Below are positions 7,294-15,773 of a stretch of 40,522 bases of DNA, piece after piece; position 1 is the stretch's first letter, and every line of letters starts with the position of its first letter. Under the pieces are notes generated by a model. It did no database searches. It saw nothing but the letters and a program-made list of their open reading frames with translations, and was not told where the DNA came from. A program made the position numbers and the translations under genes. This stretch comes from Porphyromonadaceae bacterium UBA7572 (GTDB taxonomy: Bacteria; Bacteroidota; Bacteroidia; Bacteroidales; Muribaculaceae). The stretch covers positions 4,758 to 45,279 of the forward strand of contig DLLC01000033.1 in NCBI GenBank assembly GCA_002476625.1. Reading direction: 5' to 3'.

Positions 7294-9591
7294 CTATTTG
7301 CGGCCTTTATCTTTATAATAGGCATCTTCTAACGAAGGTTCACCAGATGAAAATATCTCAAAGTCTTTTTCCGTAAGGTAGTATGGGCAAATATTACCGC
7401 TAATATTGTCAAAAAGATTACCAGATGACATGATAACCATATCACTGGGTAATGGCTGGTCGTTGACCCTGTCGCTCTCCTTGGGGCTAATGTAGTGATA
7501 ATAGAGCACTCCTTCAGAACTTATGCCTACTCGCTTAAATGTGTTGTCTGTCAATGACAGCAAGGTTTTGTTAGGCATCTCTTGTAAAAGCAGCACTCCA
7601 CTCTCAGAGAGAAACGTATTGTTCACAAATTTAAAAACACCCTCTTTCATATTTTCTGAAAAAAGCGTCGTTACGCCTTGGAATATATTGTTGCTTGCAG
7701 ACAGTCCCATTCTTGAAAACGCATTACCTTTGCCGAACAGGAGCGACCCCATCAGTTTCATTCCCCTACACACATTGTCGTTCATCGTGATGCGCCCACC
7801 TTTGTCGCGAGAATAGAGGAGCGTGTAGCCAAATCCGTTATTCCCCGCGTTTATTGTGCTGTTCATCTGTTTCACCTTTTCACGCAGCTCTGTTATAGTG
7901 TTTCGATTAAATGCAACGCTTGCATTCTCCGTGTTTAGCACAATATGCACTTCATCAGCCTCTGTAGTGTTGTCATACACCATATAGGGGAAAGCTTCGC
8001 TCTCAATTGTGTTGTCCTCTATCAAAATAGGGCAAAGACTAATTTTATTAGTGCCTTGAAGTCCCTCACAAGTTTTCTCACGGTCTGTGTTTTTGTCATA
8101 CACGATTTTAAAGTCCTGTAGTTGACAATTGCTATGCGCCCATGAGCCATACTTGATAACATTATTGGTGACTCTAAGATCTTCAGTCTGACAGAAGTTG
8201 TCAAAAGTCATTCCCATTAGCACGTTCATGGGCGAATCGATGTAGAATTCATTGGATTCAACCACATAGTCGGAAATCCGATAATGCACATAGGGCACTA
8301 TAGCGCTTTGTATTGCTTTGCTAACACCTTCTCCAAAATCATTGGCTTTCGTCATGACAGTTTCACAGCTTGCGCTTCCAGTGTTGCCCGAAGAGACATC
8401 AAATTTAATTCTATCAATTAGAGTGTGTTGCGCAATATAAAAACTTTGAAATAAATCGATTACGCCATCCCATTCATCTTCTCCATCTTCTTGTTTGAAC
8501 CCTTCTTCGCTCTGTTGGAAATCATGGATATGCGTCAAGTCCACGTAGTAGGGAAACACTTCGTTCTTGGAATCAGTTGTCCTATCGTTCGCTTTGCCAA
8601 AAAGGTAATCAGGCTTCTTGTAGTAGAACCTGTTTCCCTTGATATGGATATGTTCAAAATCAAGATGGCGATTGGCGTACTGCACTCCATCAAGCCCTTT
8701 CAAGGTTTCCATCGAGGTATAGCACCGCTCCTCGTCTCGGCTCATAATGGAGTCGCCCCAGATGCCGATATTCTCATCGTTGCCATATTTGTAAAAATCG
8801 TTGTTCACGATGTTTATATTCCTCGCACGTTGGCAAATCCACAGGTTGCCGCCAATTTTTCTGGCGTTGTAGTTTTCAAACACACAGTTTGTAATATCCA
8901 CGTTTTCACACCAGTGGAGGAACACGTGGGTAAGGTCGAGAAACTGGGAGTACATTCGCACATTGAACATTTTAAACGAGTTTGCCTCATACACTTTAAA
9001 CATCACAGGACAAATATCTGGGTGATACCACCATCTGTATAGGCTTGCGCTTTCCACGTCAGCCAAGTCAAATGCCACACGAAAGGCAATGTCAGACACC
9101 ACTACATTCACAGGGCTGCTGTGCTCATTCTGAATATTAAAGATAGCATCGTCGCTGCAATACGAATGGCAGATGTTTCCGTTACAGTCTTCGTAAAGGC
9201 TTGCCCCACTGGCACACTCGTTATATACTACAAGTGTGGGTATGTCTTGGCTTAAACAATGCTCAGACCGAGCACCTTGAATCACTATCTCTTTAAATCC
9301 TTCCCAAAAGAAAGCCTTGTTATTGATAATTTCATATGGTGCGTTGCTATACATAAACGTGAGGTGAATGTGGTCACACTCGTTGCTCGGATAGAACATA
9401 AAATCATCCCCACTGGCACCGCAATTAGCATCTAAAGCAATAGGAGCATCGGTTGACATAACGGGTTTAGAGAACTTCTGCTGAAAATTGATAAACTCCC
9501 GATTGTTGTGAAACACGAATCGGTTTCTTGTGTCTTTCAAACTCACAACTTGCTCTTCACAATCGTTTGAATAGGATTTTTCTAAATTCAT
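7294..9591 (-). CDS. Large right-handed beta-helix protein without a signal peptide
   Basis: 765 residues. No enzyme family is recognised. From about residue 215 to 740 it carries at least twelve coils with the N-x-[FIV] turn typical of right-handed parallel beta-helices: ITNCVFENY, INIVNNDFYKY, IHIKGNRFYY, YVVESNEFYI, LRVTNNVIKY, ILIEDNTIE, VAFNRNTITE, ITMNDNVCRG, LSASNNIFQG, FKFVNNTFLS, LSLTDNTFKR, MSSGNLFDN. The N-terminus (MNLEKSYSNDCEEQVVSLKD) is hydrophilic, with no Sec signal or lipobox, and the C-terminus has no sorting domain. The protein is rich in Cys. Related folds occur in polysaccharide lyases, phage tailspikes and surface proteins, but the usual catalytic clusters of those are not evident to me. 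Codon usage is A/T-rich like the LRR gene downstream, so the two probably arrived together. Confidence 0.75.
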   Translation of the reverse strand: MNLEKSYSNDCEEQVVSLKDTRNRFVFHNNREFINFQQKFSKPVMSTDAPIALDANCGASGDDFMFYPSNECDHIHLTFMYSNAPYEIINNKAFFWEGFKEIVIQGARSEHCLSQDIPTLVVYNECASGASLYEDCNGNICHSYCSDDAIFNIQNEHSSPVNVVVSDIAFRVAFDLADVESASLYRWWYHPDICPVMFKVYEANSFKMFNVRMYSQFLDLTHVFLHWCENVDITNCVFENYNARKIGGNLWICQRARNINIVNNDFYKYGNDENIGIWGDSIMSRDEERCYTSMETLKGLDGVQYANRHLDFEHIHIKGNRFYYKKPDYLFGKANDRTTDSKNEVFPYYVDLTHIHDFQQSEEGFKQEDGEDEWDGVIDLFQSFYIAQHTLIDRIKFDVSSGNTGSASCETVMTKANDFGEGVSKAIQSAIVPYVHYRISDYVVESNEFYIDSPMNVLMGMTFDNFCQTEDLRVTNNVIKYGSWAHSNCQLQDFKIVYDKNTDREKTCEGLQGTNKISLCPILIEDNTIESEAFPYMVYDNTTEADEVHIVLNTENASVAFNRNTITELREKVKQMNSTINAGNNGFGYTLLYSRDKGGRITMNDNVCRGMKLMGSLLFGKGNAFSRMGLSASNNIFQGVTTLFSENMKEGVFKFVNNTFLSESGVLLLQEMPNKTLLSLTDNTFKRVGISSEGVLYYHYISPKESDRVNDQPLPSDMVIMSSGNLFDNISGNICPYYLTEKDFEIFSSGEPSLEDAYYKDKGRK

Positions 9592-9711
9592 AAATTACAT
9601 GTGTTTTTACTATTAAACAAAAAGTCATATAGTCGCAGGAAATCAGATTAGGATAATGTGTTTATTCGAGGCCTCACAAATGTGCATTTCTTGGTCTTAT
9701 TTCCTCTGCCG

Positions 9712-9719
9712 CAAAGTTA
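9712..9719 (-). promoter_or_regulatory. -7 box upstream of the beta-helix gene
   Basis: CAAAGTTA on the plus strand is TAACTTTG on the minus strand. It lies about 120 bp upstream of the start codon, implying a leader of about 115 nt in which I see no clear structure. The -33 side is weak (CTTG at 9741-9744, 21-bp spacing). Confidence 0.4.
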
Positions 9720-9806
9720 CTACAATTCACAAACAAGCTGCAAGAAAACGCAAGAAAAGTTATTAACAGGCTATCACGAAGCCATAGCCATAAGGTAAAA
9801 GGAAAT

Positions 9807-9839
9807 GTTGGCCGCCACATTATGGTGACGACTGCCAAC
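9807..9839 (-). terminator. Hairpin terminator after glgB
   Basis: On the minus strand GTTGGC-AGT-CGTCAC-CATAAT-GTGGCG-GCCAAC folds into two stacked 6-bp helices with a 3-nt bulge. It is followed by ATTTCCTTTTACC and lies 35 bp beyond the glgB stop. Confidence 0.55.
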
Positions 9840-9873
9840 GCTTCTTTCTATGGGGGAGGAAAATGATGTTTTC

Positions 9874-11907
9874 CTATTTTTTTTTAGGGGCGCGGAGCTT
9901 GCGGGGGAGCAGGCGCAGCACCTGTGCGCTGCGAGCTGGCAGGTAAAGCTCCAGCCAGCCGAGTCCAGAGTCGGCATACAGCTCGTCGGGCTGGGTGAGG
10001 TGGTGAACCGTGCCGTCGATATTGCCGTAGCCTCCATACCGCACGCTGTCGCTGTCCATCACTGGCTCGTATTCTCCCTCCGGCGCCAAGATGCCATAGT
10101 CGGTGAACGACTTGAACGGGTGGAAGCAGAACACGAACACCAGGCTACCGCGCATGAATGCGAGCACCTGGTCATCGTCCTTGTCCCACAGCTTGCGCAC
10201 AGGCAGTTTCTGGAATCCGCGCATGCCGCCGAGCAAATGTATTATGTCGGTGTCCCAATTGTTGAGAAACTGGTATTTCAGATCTTTTCTGTCCACCAAG
10301 TCCCACTGCCGGCGCGCATATTTATGGCTCCAGCCGTTTCCCTCACGGGGGAAGTCAATCCATTCGGGATGCCCCCACTCATTACCCATAAAATTGAGGT
10401 AGCCGCCATTGATAGTGGCCGCCGTGACCAAACGTATCATTTTATGCAAAGCCATACCGCGGTCCACCACTAAATTATGGTCGTCCACCATCATGTGCCA
10501 GTACATATCCTTGTCGATCAAGCGGAAAATGATGGTCTTGTCGCCCACAAGAGCCTGATCGTGGCTTTCGGCATAACTGATTGTTTTTTCATCGGCACGG
10601 CGGTTGGTGAGTTCCCAAAAGATAGAGCTGGGCTTCCAGTCCTCATCCTTCTTCTCCTTGATGGTCTTTATCCAGTAGTCGGGGATGCCCATGGCCATAC
10701 GGTAGTCGAAGCCCATGCCGCCGTCCTTAAACGGACGCGCCAGCCCGGGCATACCGCTCATTTCCTCTGCAATGGTGATGGCGTGAGGGTTCACCTCGTG
10801 AATCAGCACGTTGGCAAGGGTGAGGTAGGTGATGGCGTTGGTGTCCTGCGCCCCGTCGTAATAGTCGTCGTAGCTGCCAAACGCCTGTCCAAGTCCATGG
10901 CTGTAATAGAGCATCGAGGTGACGCCATCGAAGCGGAAACCGTCGAACCCATATTCCTCCAGCCAGAATTTGCAGTTGCTCAGCAGGAAATTAATCACGG
11001 CATTCTTGCCGTAGTCGAAGCACAGCGAGTCCCAGGCGGGATGCTCGCGGCGGGCGCCGGCGTAAAAGTACTGATCGTAGCTGCCATCGAAGCGCCCAAG
11101 CCCCTCCACCTCGTTTTTCACGGCATGGGAGTGCACGATATCCATAATCACCGCCACACCACAGGCATGGGCCTCATCAATCAGGCGCTTGAGCGCTTCC
11201 GGTGTGCCAAAGCGACTCGAGGCAGCGTAAAAGCTCGACACATGGTAGCCAAACGACCCATAGTAGGGATGCTCCTGAATGGCCATGATCTGAATGGCGT
11301 TGTAGCCGAGGCGCACGATGCGTGGCAGTACCTCGGTGCGGAACTCATCGTAGGTGCCCACGCCCTCCTTGTTCTGCGCCATGCCTATATGGCACTCATA
11401 GATGAGCAGCGGATTCACATTGGGCACGAAATCCTTCACTTTGAGCTCATACGGCAGCTCCGGGCTCCACACCTGTGCGGAAAATATCTTGGTGACCTCG
11501 TCCTGCACCACACGGGTGGCATATGCTGGAATGCGCTCTCCCCAGCCGCCGTCCCAGTGCACGTGCAGCTTATAGAGGTCGGCATGGCGCATGGCGCGCT
11601 CTGGCAGGTGAATTTCCCAGTCGCCATTGCCCACAGGCTTCATGCGGTAAGGCTCGCACTCCTTCCAATCGTTGAACGGCCCCACTATATAGATGTCGGT
11701 GGCATTGGGCGCCCACTCACGGAAGGTCCAGCCGCCATCGGTGTGATGCAGGCCGTAATAGTTGTAGGCATTGGCAAAATCGCTGAGCCGTCCTTTGCCG
11801 GCAAGCTCCTTTATCTTTTTCAAAGCGTCGGCGTGCCGTCCCTCAATGGCTGGCGCATACGGCTTCAGCCAAGGGTCGTCGCTGATAATACGGAGTGACT
11901 TTTTCAT
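9874..11907 (-). CDS. glgB: 1,4-alpha-glucan branching enzyme (GH13_8 type)
   Basis: Forms alpha-1,6 branches in glycogen by cutting and transferring alpha-1,4-linked chains; cytoplasmic. 677 residues, as expected for the eukaryote-like GH13 subfamily 8 enzymes found in Bacteroidota. The N-terminal CBM48 module lies at about 45-145 (GGWTFREWAPNATDIYIVGPF). The GH13 barrel follows with YECHIGMAQ, DIVHSHAVKN (about 256-265), the nucleophile D327 in FRFDGVTSM, the general acid/base E381 in ITIAEEMSGMPG, and the transition-state Asp D450 in YAESHDQAL. A C-terminal beta-sandwich ends in a lysine-rich tail (RKLRAPKKK). All three catalytic carboxylates are present. It is transcribed alone, divergently from proC. 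Confidence 0.96.
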   Translation of the reverse strand: MKKSLRIISDDPWLKPYAPAIEGRHADALKKIKELAGKGRLSDFANAYNYYGLHHTDGGWTFREWAPNATDIYIVGPFNDWKECEPYRMKPVGNGDWEIHLPERAMRHADLYKLHVHWDGGWGERIPAYATRVVQDEVTKIFSAQVWSPELPYELKVKDFVPNVNPLLIYECHIGMAQNKEGVGTYDEFRTEVLPRIVRLGYNAIQIMAIQEHPYYGSFGYHVSSFYAASSRFGTPEALKRLIDEAHACGVAVIMDIVHSHAVKNEVEGLGRFDGSYDQYFYAGARREHPAWDSLCFDYGKNAVINFLLSNCKFWLEEYGFDGFRFDGVTSMLYYSHGLGQAFGSYDDYYDGAQDTNAITYLTLANVLIHEVNPHAITIAEEMSGMPGLARPFKDGGMGFDYRMAMGIPDYWIKTIKEKKDEDWKPSSIFWELTNRRADEKTISYAESHDQALVGDKTIIFRLIDKDMYWHMMVDDHNLVVDRGMALHKMIRLVTAATINGGYLNFMGNEWGHPEWIDFPREGNGWSHKYARRQWDLVDRKDLKYQFLNNWDTDIIHLLGGMRGFQKLPVRKLWDKDDDQVLAFMRGSLVFVFCFHPFKSFTDYGILAPEGEYEPVMDSDSVRYGGYGNIDGTVHHLTQPDELYADSGLGWLELYLPARSAQVLRLLPRKLRAPKKK

Positions 11908-11966
11908 AATCCGAACAATATTTTACTGCTGCACAAACAATGCAGAACGTGGGTAGAGATATATGG

Positions 11967-11974
11967 CAAAGATA
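11967..11974 (-). promoter_or_regulatory. -7 box of the glgB promoter
   Basis: CAAAGATA on the plus strand reads TATCTTTG on the minus strand, 59 bp upstream of the glgB start. No matching TTTG at the -33 distance was found. Confidence 0.45.
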
Positions 11975-12021
11975 CAGCAAATTTCGCAAACAATGATAGC
12001 GCCGGTTGGCATTATTTTTGC

Positions 12022-12029
12022 TATCTTTG
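12022..12029 (+). promoter_or_regulatory. -7 box of the proC promoter
   Basis: TATCTTTG, an exact TAnnTTTG, 24 bp before the proC ATG, which implies a very short leader. The -33 region shows no clear TTTG. It lies about 50 bp from the oppositely oriented glgB -7 box, so the two promoters are back to back. Confidence 0.5.
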
Positions 12030-12053
12030 TGCAAGACCTAAATTTTTAGCATT

Positions 12054-12842
12054 ATGAAAATTGGAATCATTGGAGCAGGAAACATGGGGGGATCCATGGC
12101 GCGCGGACTGGCTGCCGACCCCTCTTTCCCTACGGCAGACATCACCGTGTGCTCTCCTAACCGACACGGCGAGCTCGACGCCCTAAAAGCCGACTTCCCC
12201 GACATCAATGTGAGCACCGACAATGAGCAGGCCATCACAGGCACCGACATCATCATCCTTGCCGTGAAGCCTTGGCTGGTGTACGACGTGATGGACCCGC
12301 TGTCGCAAAAGATACAATGGGAGCGGCAGATGCTGGTGTCGGTGGCAGCAGGAATCACGCTGTCGCAACTCGAAAACCTCTCGCTCTGCACGCCGCCAGC
12401 CGTGTTCCGCGTAATGCCCAACACCGCTATCGCGCTGCGTAAGAGTATGACTTTCATCTGCTCATTCGGCGCCACGGGCGACCAAGTGAAGGCGGTGAGC
12501 GACCTGTTTGCGCGCCTGGGCGCAGTAATGGTGATAGAGGAGAAGCAGATGCCAGCGTGCATGGCACTGGCCTCATGCGGCATTGCCTACGCCATGCGCT
12601 ATGTGAGGGCGGCAAGCGAAGGAGGCGTGGAACTGGGCATGAAGGCCGACCTCGCCAAAGACATCGTGCTGCAAACCATGCAGGGCGCGGCGGCACTTCT
12701 CCAGGCTTCGGGCAATCACCCCGAAGCCGAAATCGACAAGGTGACCACTCCTGGCGGTGTCACCATTAAAGGGCTTAACGCTATGGAAGCCAACGGATTC
12801 ACCACAAGCGTGATAGAAGGGCTAAAGGCTTCCGCCAAATAG
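12054..12842 (+). CDS. proC: Pyrroline-5-carboxylate reductase
   Basis: Catalyses the last step of proline synthesis, reducing 1-pyrroline-5-carboxylate to proline with NAD(P)H; cytoplasmic. 262 residues, the normal length. The N-terminal Rossmann motif is GIIGAGNMGGSMARGL (residues 3-18). NTDIIILAVKPW-like core residues appear as GTDIIILAVKPWL (about 63-75), followed by SVAAGITLSQLE and FRVMPNTAIALRKSMT. The C-terminal dimerisation domain carries the family signature, here VTTPGGVTIKGLNAMEANGF. ssb follows 66 bp downstream on the same strand with no promoter or terminator that I can see, so the two may be co-transcribed. Confidence 0.95.
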   Translation: MKIGIIGAGNMGGSMARGLAADPSFPTADITVCSPNRHGELDALKADFPDINVSTDNEQAITGTDIIILAVKPWLVYDVMDPLSQKIQWERQMLVSVAAGITLSQLENLSLCTPPAVFRVMPNTAIALRKSMTFICSFGATGDQVKAVSDLFARLGAVMVIEEKQMPACMALASCGIAYAMRYVRAASEGGVELGMKADLAKDIVLQTMQGAAALLQASGNHPEAEIDKVTTPGGVTIKGLNAMEANGFTTSVIEGLKASAK

Positions 12843-12908
12843 CACATACACACTCATGCTCACCACTTCAAAGCAAAAACACCTTAACAATAATAACACA
12901 AGAATATT

Positions 12909-13310
12909 ATGTCAGTCAACAAAGTAATCCTGATTGGAAACGTGGGCAAAGACCCCGACATCCGCTACCCTCAACAAGGACAATGCATGGCATCGTTCCC
13001 GCTCGCCACGTCGGAGCGCTACAACACCGCCAGCGGCATAGCAGAGCGCACCGAATGGCACAACATTGTGATGTGGGGCAAAAATGCGGAAATTGCGGAA
13101 AAATATGTGCGTAAAGGCACCAAACTCTACATCGAGGGCAAGTTGCGCACTCGCCAATGGCAAGACCGCAACGCCATCAAGCGCTATGTGACAGAAGTGT
13201 ATGCCGACACTTTCGAATTGCTCGGCAGCCGGCCACAGGCACAAGCGCCCGGACAAGCGCCAGCCAACCCTCAGGCAGCCAGCACTCCAGAAGAAAAGCC
13301 CCCGTTCTAA
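12909..13310 (+). CDS. ssb: Single-stranded DNA-binding protein
   Basis: Coats single-stranded DNA in replication, recombination and repair. 133 residues. The N-terminal OB-fold (about 1-105) begins SVNKVILIGNVGKDPDIRYP and includes FPLATSERYN, TEWHNIVMWGKNAEIAEKYV and KGTKLYIEGKLRTRQW, all typical of bacterial SSB. A Q/P/A-rich linker follows, and the acidic/hydrophobic tip is EEKPPF. That is the Bacteroidota version of the DDDIPF tail that recruits partner proteins. A strong terminator follows. Confidence 0.96.
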   Translation: MSVNKVILIGNVGKDPDIRYPQQGQCMASFPLATSERYNTASGIAERTEWHNIVMWGKNAEIAEKYVRKGTKLYIEGKLRTRQWQDRNAIKRYVTEVYADTFELLGSRPQAQAPGQAPANPQAASTPEEKPPF

Positions 13311-13336
13311 GCACAAATATATAGTGAGCAACAAAA

Positions 13337-13388
13337 AAAGAAGCCTTACGGACGCCGCCAATATGTGCATAGTCCGTGGGGCTTCTTT
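13337..13388 (+). terminator. Terminator after ssb
   Basis: AAAGAAGCCTTACGGAC (13337-13353) pairs with GTCCGTGGGGCTTCTTT (13372-13388) as a continuous 17-bp stem with two G-U pairs on the plus strand. The loop is 18 nt. Poly-A on the 5' side and poly-T at the 3' arm could let it work in both directions. Confidence 0.8.
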
Positions 13389-13430
13389 CTATGTGTGACA
13401 GCACGCCTGAACTCAAAGCTGTGTCCACAA

Positions 13431-13472
13431 GAAAAAGAAAAGCTGCTCTCCACCCTCGGCGGAAAACAGCTT
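13431..13472 (-). terminator. Terminator of the small lipoprotein gene
   Basis: On the minus strand AAGCTG...CAGCTT encloses a GC-rich inner part (TCCGCC/GGGTGGA) and is followed by TTTCTTTTTC. It lies 26 bp after the lipoprotein stop codon. Confidence 0.5.
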
Positions 13473-13497
13473 CAATCTCTTTTGCTTATCGCTAAGA

Positions 13498-13701
13498 TTA
13501 CTTCTGAGCAGCAGCGCTATCAGCAGCAACTGGAGCAGCAGCGCTATCAGTAGCAGCGCTATCAGTAGCTACAGAATCAGAATCAGCAGCTACAGCAGCT
13601 ACAGAATCAGAATCAGCAGCAGATGCAGAACCAGCACCCTTGTTGCAAGAGAAGAAAGATACACTAGCGATAACAGCAAGTAATAAAACTAACTTTTTCA
13701 T
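13498..13701 (-). CDS. Small Ala/Asp/Ser-repeat lipoprotein
   Basis: 67 residues. The lipoprotein signal peptide is MKKLVLLLAVIASVSFFSC, with the lipidated Cys at residue 19. The mature part is a low-complexity chain of DSVA, DSAA and AADS units with no other domain. Small secreted lipoproteins of this sort are common in Bacteroidales and their function is not known. The DNA carries matching direct repeats: a 24-nt repeat at 13567-13590 and 13597-13620, and GCAGCGCTATCAG three times at 13511, 13538 and 13553. Repeat number could therefore change by slippage. A near-consensus promoter lies 59 bp upstream and a terminator follows, so it is a single-gene unit. Confidence 0.75.
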   Translation of the reverse strand: MKKLVLLLAVIASVSFFSCNKGAGSASAADSDSVAAVAADSDSVATDSAATDSAAAPVAADSAAAQK

Positions 13702-13759
13702 TTTCGTAAAAATTTAAAATAATAAAACAATAATTTTCCTTTTCAGTTTAAAATCGGTG

Positions 13760-13789
13760 CAAATTTAAGACAAAAAACTCAATTGCAAA
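13760..13789 (-). promoter_or_regulatory. Promoter of the small lipoprotein gene
   Basis: On the minus strand TTTG (13786-13789), 18 bp, then TAAATTTG (13760-13767). Both boxes are exact and the spacing is one base short of the usual 19. The start of transcription would be near 13754, giving a leader of about 50 nt. The rest of 13790-13993 is A/T-rich with no gene that I can see. Confidence 0.65.
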
Positions 13790-13993
13790 CATTTTTTTAT
13801 TTTTTTTTTCGTCTGAGCTACCGAAAGCAGCATTTATTTTTGCAGAAATTCACAATTAAAACCACCTATCACATTATCAATCAATAGATTGATTAAGGAT
13901 TTTTTGGTTTAATCGCCAATTGTTAAATTTTGTGAACAAATAAATTTATTCATATTTGTCACCCACTTGCACAGAAAGCACGCCACCAGCGCG

Positions 13994-15655
13994 TTAATGG
14001 CTGTACAAGAAGCGTTTAATACTTCGCTTAGGGGTTTTCTCAAATTCGTTGGCAATCAGTTCGATTCTGGTGATTCGCTCGTATGGTGCCACCAGTTTAT
14101 TAAGCTCGGTGCGAATCTCCTCCATCTTCTCTGGAAGCTGGTCTCGGGTCACGCCCATGGCGTCCATCGTGTCGTAGTCGGGGTAAACGAGCCCCACCAG
14201 CTTCCCCTCGCGCTCCACCACAAGGCTCTCATTCACAAAAATCATGTTGTTGAGCTTAGCCTCGATTTCCTCTGGGTAGATGTTCTGCCCGTTGGCGCCG
14301 AGCAGCATGGTCTTCAGGCGGCCACGGATAAACACCGTGCCATCGGCGCTGAGCGTACCCATATCGCCCGTGTGGAGCCAGCCGTCGTCGTGCAGCACCT
14401 TGTCGGTGGCCTCATTGTTATGATAGTAGCCCTGCATCACGTTCTCGCCACGCACGCAAATCTCGCCGGGAATGTTCTCCGGGTCTTCGCTCTCAATCTT
14501 GCACTCCATAATACCCGGCAGCACACGGCCTGCGCTGTGGGGCACGAACTCACGCCAAGGCGTGTGGCTCACCAGCGGAGCGCACTCGGTCATGCCATAG
14601 CCCACTGTGAACGGGAAGCGTATTTTGTAGAGAAACTCCTCCACCTCGGCGTTGAATGGCGCGCCGCCCACAATCACCTCCTCAAAGCATCCGCCAAAGG
14701 CCTCCACCAGTTTTTTCCGAATCTGGTCGTAGATTTTCTCATTGAGGTAAGGAACAGCAAGCGCCCAGCGGAGCATACCCTTGCTAATCATCGGCACGAT
14801 CATCTTAGAATAGATTTTCTCAAGCACGAGAGGCACCAAAATCACAAGGTTGGGCTTCACCTCGCCCATAGCCTTCACAATCACCTTGGGCGAAGGAATG
14901 CGGCCAAGCAGGGTGATGTGGCCACCGATGGCGAGCGGAGCCAGCATGTCGAAGGCGCAGCCGTAGGCATGGGCCAACGGCAGGAACGACAGGTGGCGCG
15001 ATCCACGGTAGCAAAGGCCGGAGTTGATGCCATACACCACATTGCCACAGATATTATTGCCCGTAATCATCACCCCCTTGCTGAAGCCAGTGGTGCCGGA
15101 AGTGTAGTTAATGTCCATCAGGCGGTCGCCCGGCACTTCGGGGTACTTAATGTCGTCGCGTGTGAAGCCATTGGGATATGCCTCGGCAAATTTCTGGTCG
15201 AGGTGGGCCAACACATCTGCCACCACTTCACCCTCTTTCTGCTCATAGAGGCTGCGGTCGTCGAGCGAAAGCGCTGCACGCACCAGGCGCATATTCTCAA
15301 AGTCGAGGCTCTCCCAGTTGCTCTTGCTGGCGAACAGGAGTTTTGCCTCGCTATGGTTCACGATATGCTGGGCATCGTTGGGGTTGAAGTCTTGAAGAAT
15401 GGGCACAATCACAGCGCCGTAGGTGATAGTGGCCAGGAATATGGTGACCCAAGTGGGATTGTTCTTACCGATAACCGCCACATGGTCGCCTTGCTGAATG
15501 CCTATTTCTTTATAAAAAAGGTGGATCTTGGCAATGTCGCGTGCAAAATCGGCATAAGATATGGTCACTTTAGTGTTATAGTCGGTCAAGCATGGGCTGT
15601 CCCAGTTTTCCTTGAAACTCTGCTCAAAAATCTTGACAGTATTTTCCTTCATCAT
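13994..15655 (-). CDS. AMP-dependent long-chain acyl-CoA synthetase (FadD-like)
   Basis: Activates a carboxylic acid, probably a fatty acid, to an acyl-adenylate and then acyl-CoA. About 553 residues. The ANL-family motifs are in order: the P-loop YTSGTTGFSKG (about 184-194), the A5 motif VGYGMTECAPLVS, A7 DGWLHTGDMG, and A8 IRGRLKTMLLGANGQNIYPEEIE. The C-terminal catalytic lysine is near KTPKRSIKRFL. No membrane segment is seen. The frame extends to a TTG at 15691, but that TTG is part of a -7 promoter box, so ATG 15655 (or 15652, an ATGATG pair) is the better start. It stands alone on the minus strand; the exact substrate cannot be read from sequence. Confidence 0.9.
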   Translation of the reverse strand: MMKENTVKIFEQSFKENWDSPCLTDYNTKVTISYADFARDIAKIHLFYKEIGIQQGDHVAVIGKNNPTWVTIFLATITYGAVIVPILQDFNPNDAQHIVNHSEAKLLFASKSNWESLDFENMRLVRAALSLDDRSLYEQKEGEVVADVLAHLDQKFAEAYPNGFTRDDIKYPEVPGDRLMDINYTSGTTGFSKGVMITGNNICGNVVYGINSGLCYRGSRHLSFLPLAHAYGCAFDMLAPLAIGGHITLLGRIPSPKVIVKAMGEVKPNLVILVPLVLEKIYSKMIVPMISKGMLRWALAVPYLNEKIYDQIRKKLVEAFGGCFEEVIVGGAPFNAEVEEFLYKIRFPFTVGYGMTECAPLVSHTPWREFVPHSAGRVLPGIMECKIESEDPENIPGEICVRGENVMQGYYHNNEATDKVLHDDGWLHTGDMGTLSADGTVFIRGRLKTMLLGANGQNIYPEEIEAKLNNMIFVNESLVVEREGKLVGLVYPDYDTMDAMGVTRDQLPEKMEEIRTELNKLVAPYERITRIELIANEFEKTPKRSIKRFLYSH

Positions 15656-15688
15656 AATCGTAGGTCGTTTATAATTATATAGAGAATG

Positions 15689-15696
15689 CAAAGTTA
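15689..15696 (-). promoter_or_regulatory. -7 box of the acyl-CoA synthetase gene
   Basis: CAAAGTTA on the plus strand reads TAACTTTG on the minus strand, 33 bp upstream of ATG 15655. The -33 side is poor (GTTG at 15721-15724). This box contains the TTG that otherwise looks like an alternative start codon. Confidence 0.5.
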
Positions 15697-15773
15697 CTCA
15701 AATATTTCCACTTTTTTGCACAACTGGATGGTGTTTTGTGCAATTTTAGCGGATACAGAGCGCTCCGTTGGCG

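Noticed and set aside
13876..13893. ATCAATC/GATTGAT inverted repeat between the lipoprotein and acyl-CoA synthetase genes, followed by TTTTTT on the plus strand
   Set aside because: A 7-bp all-A/T-leaning stem on the plus strand with no plus-strand gene to terminate. On the minus strand it lacks a T-run. It may be chance in A/T-rich DNA.
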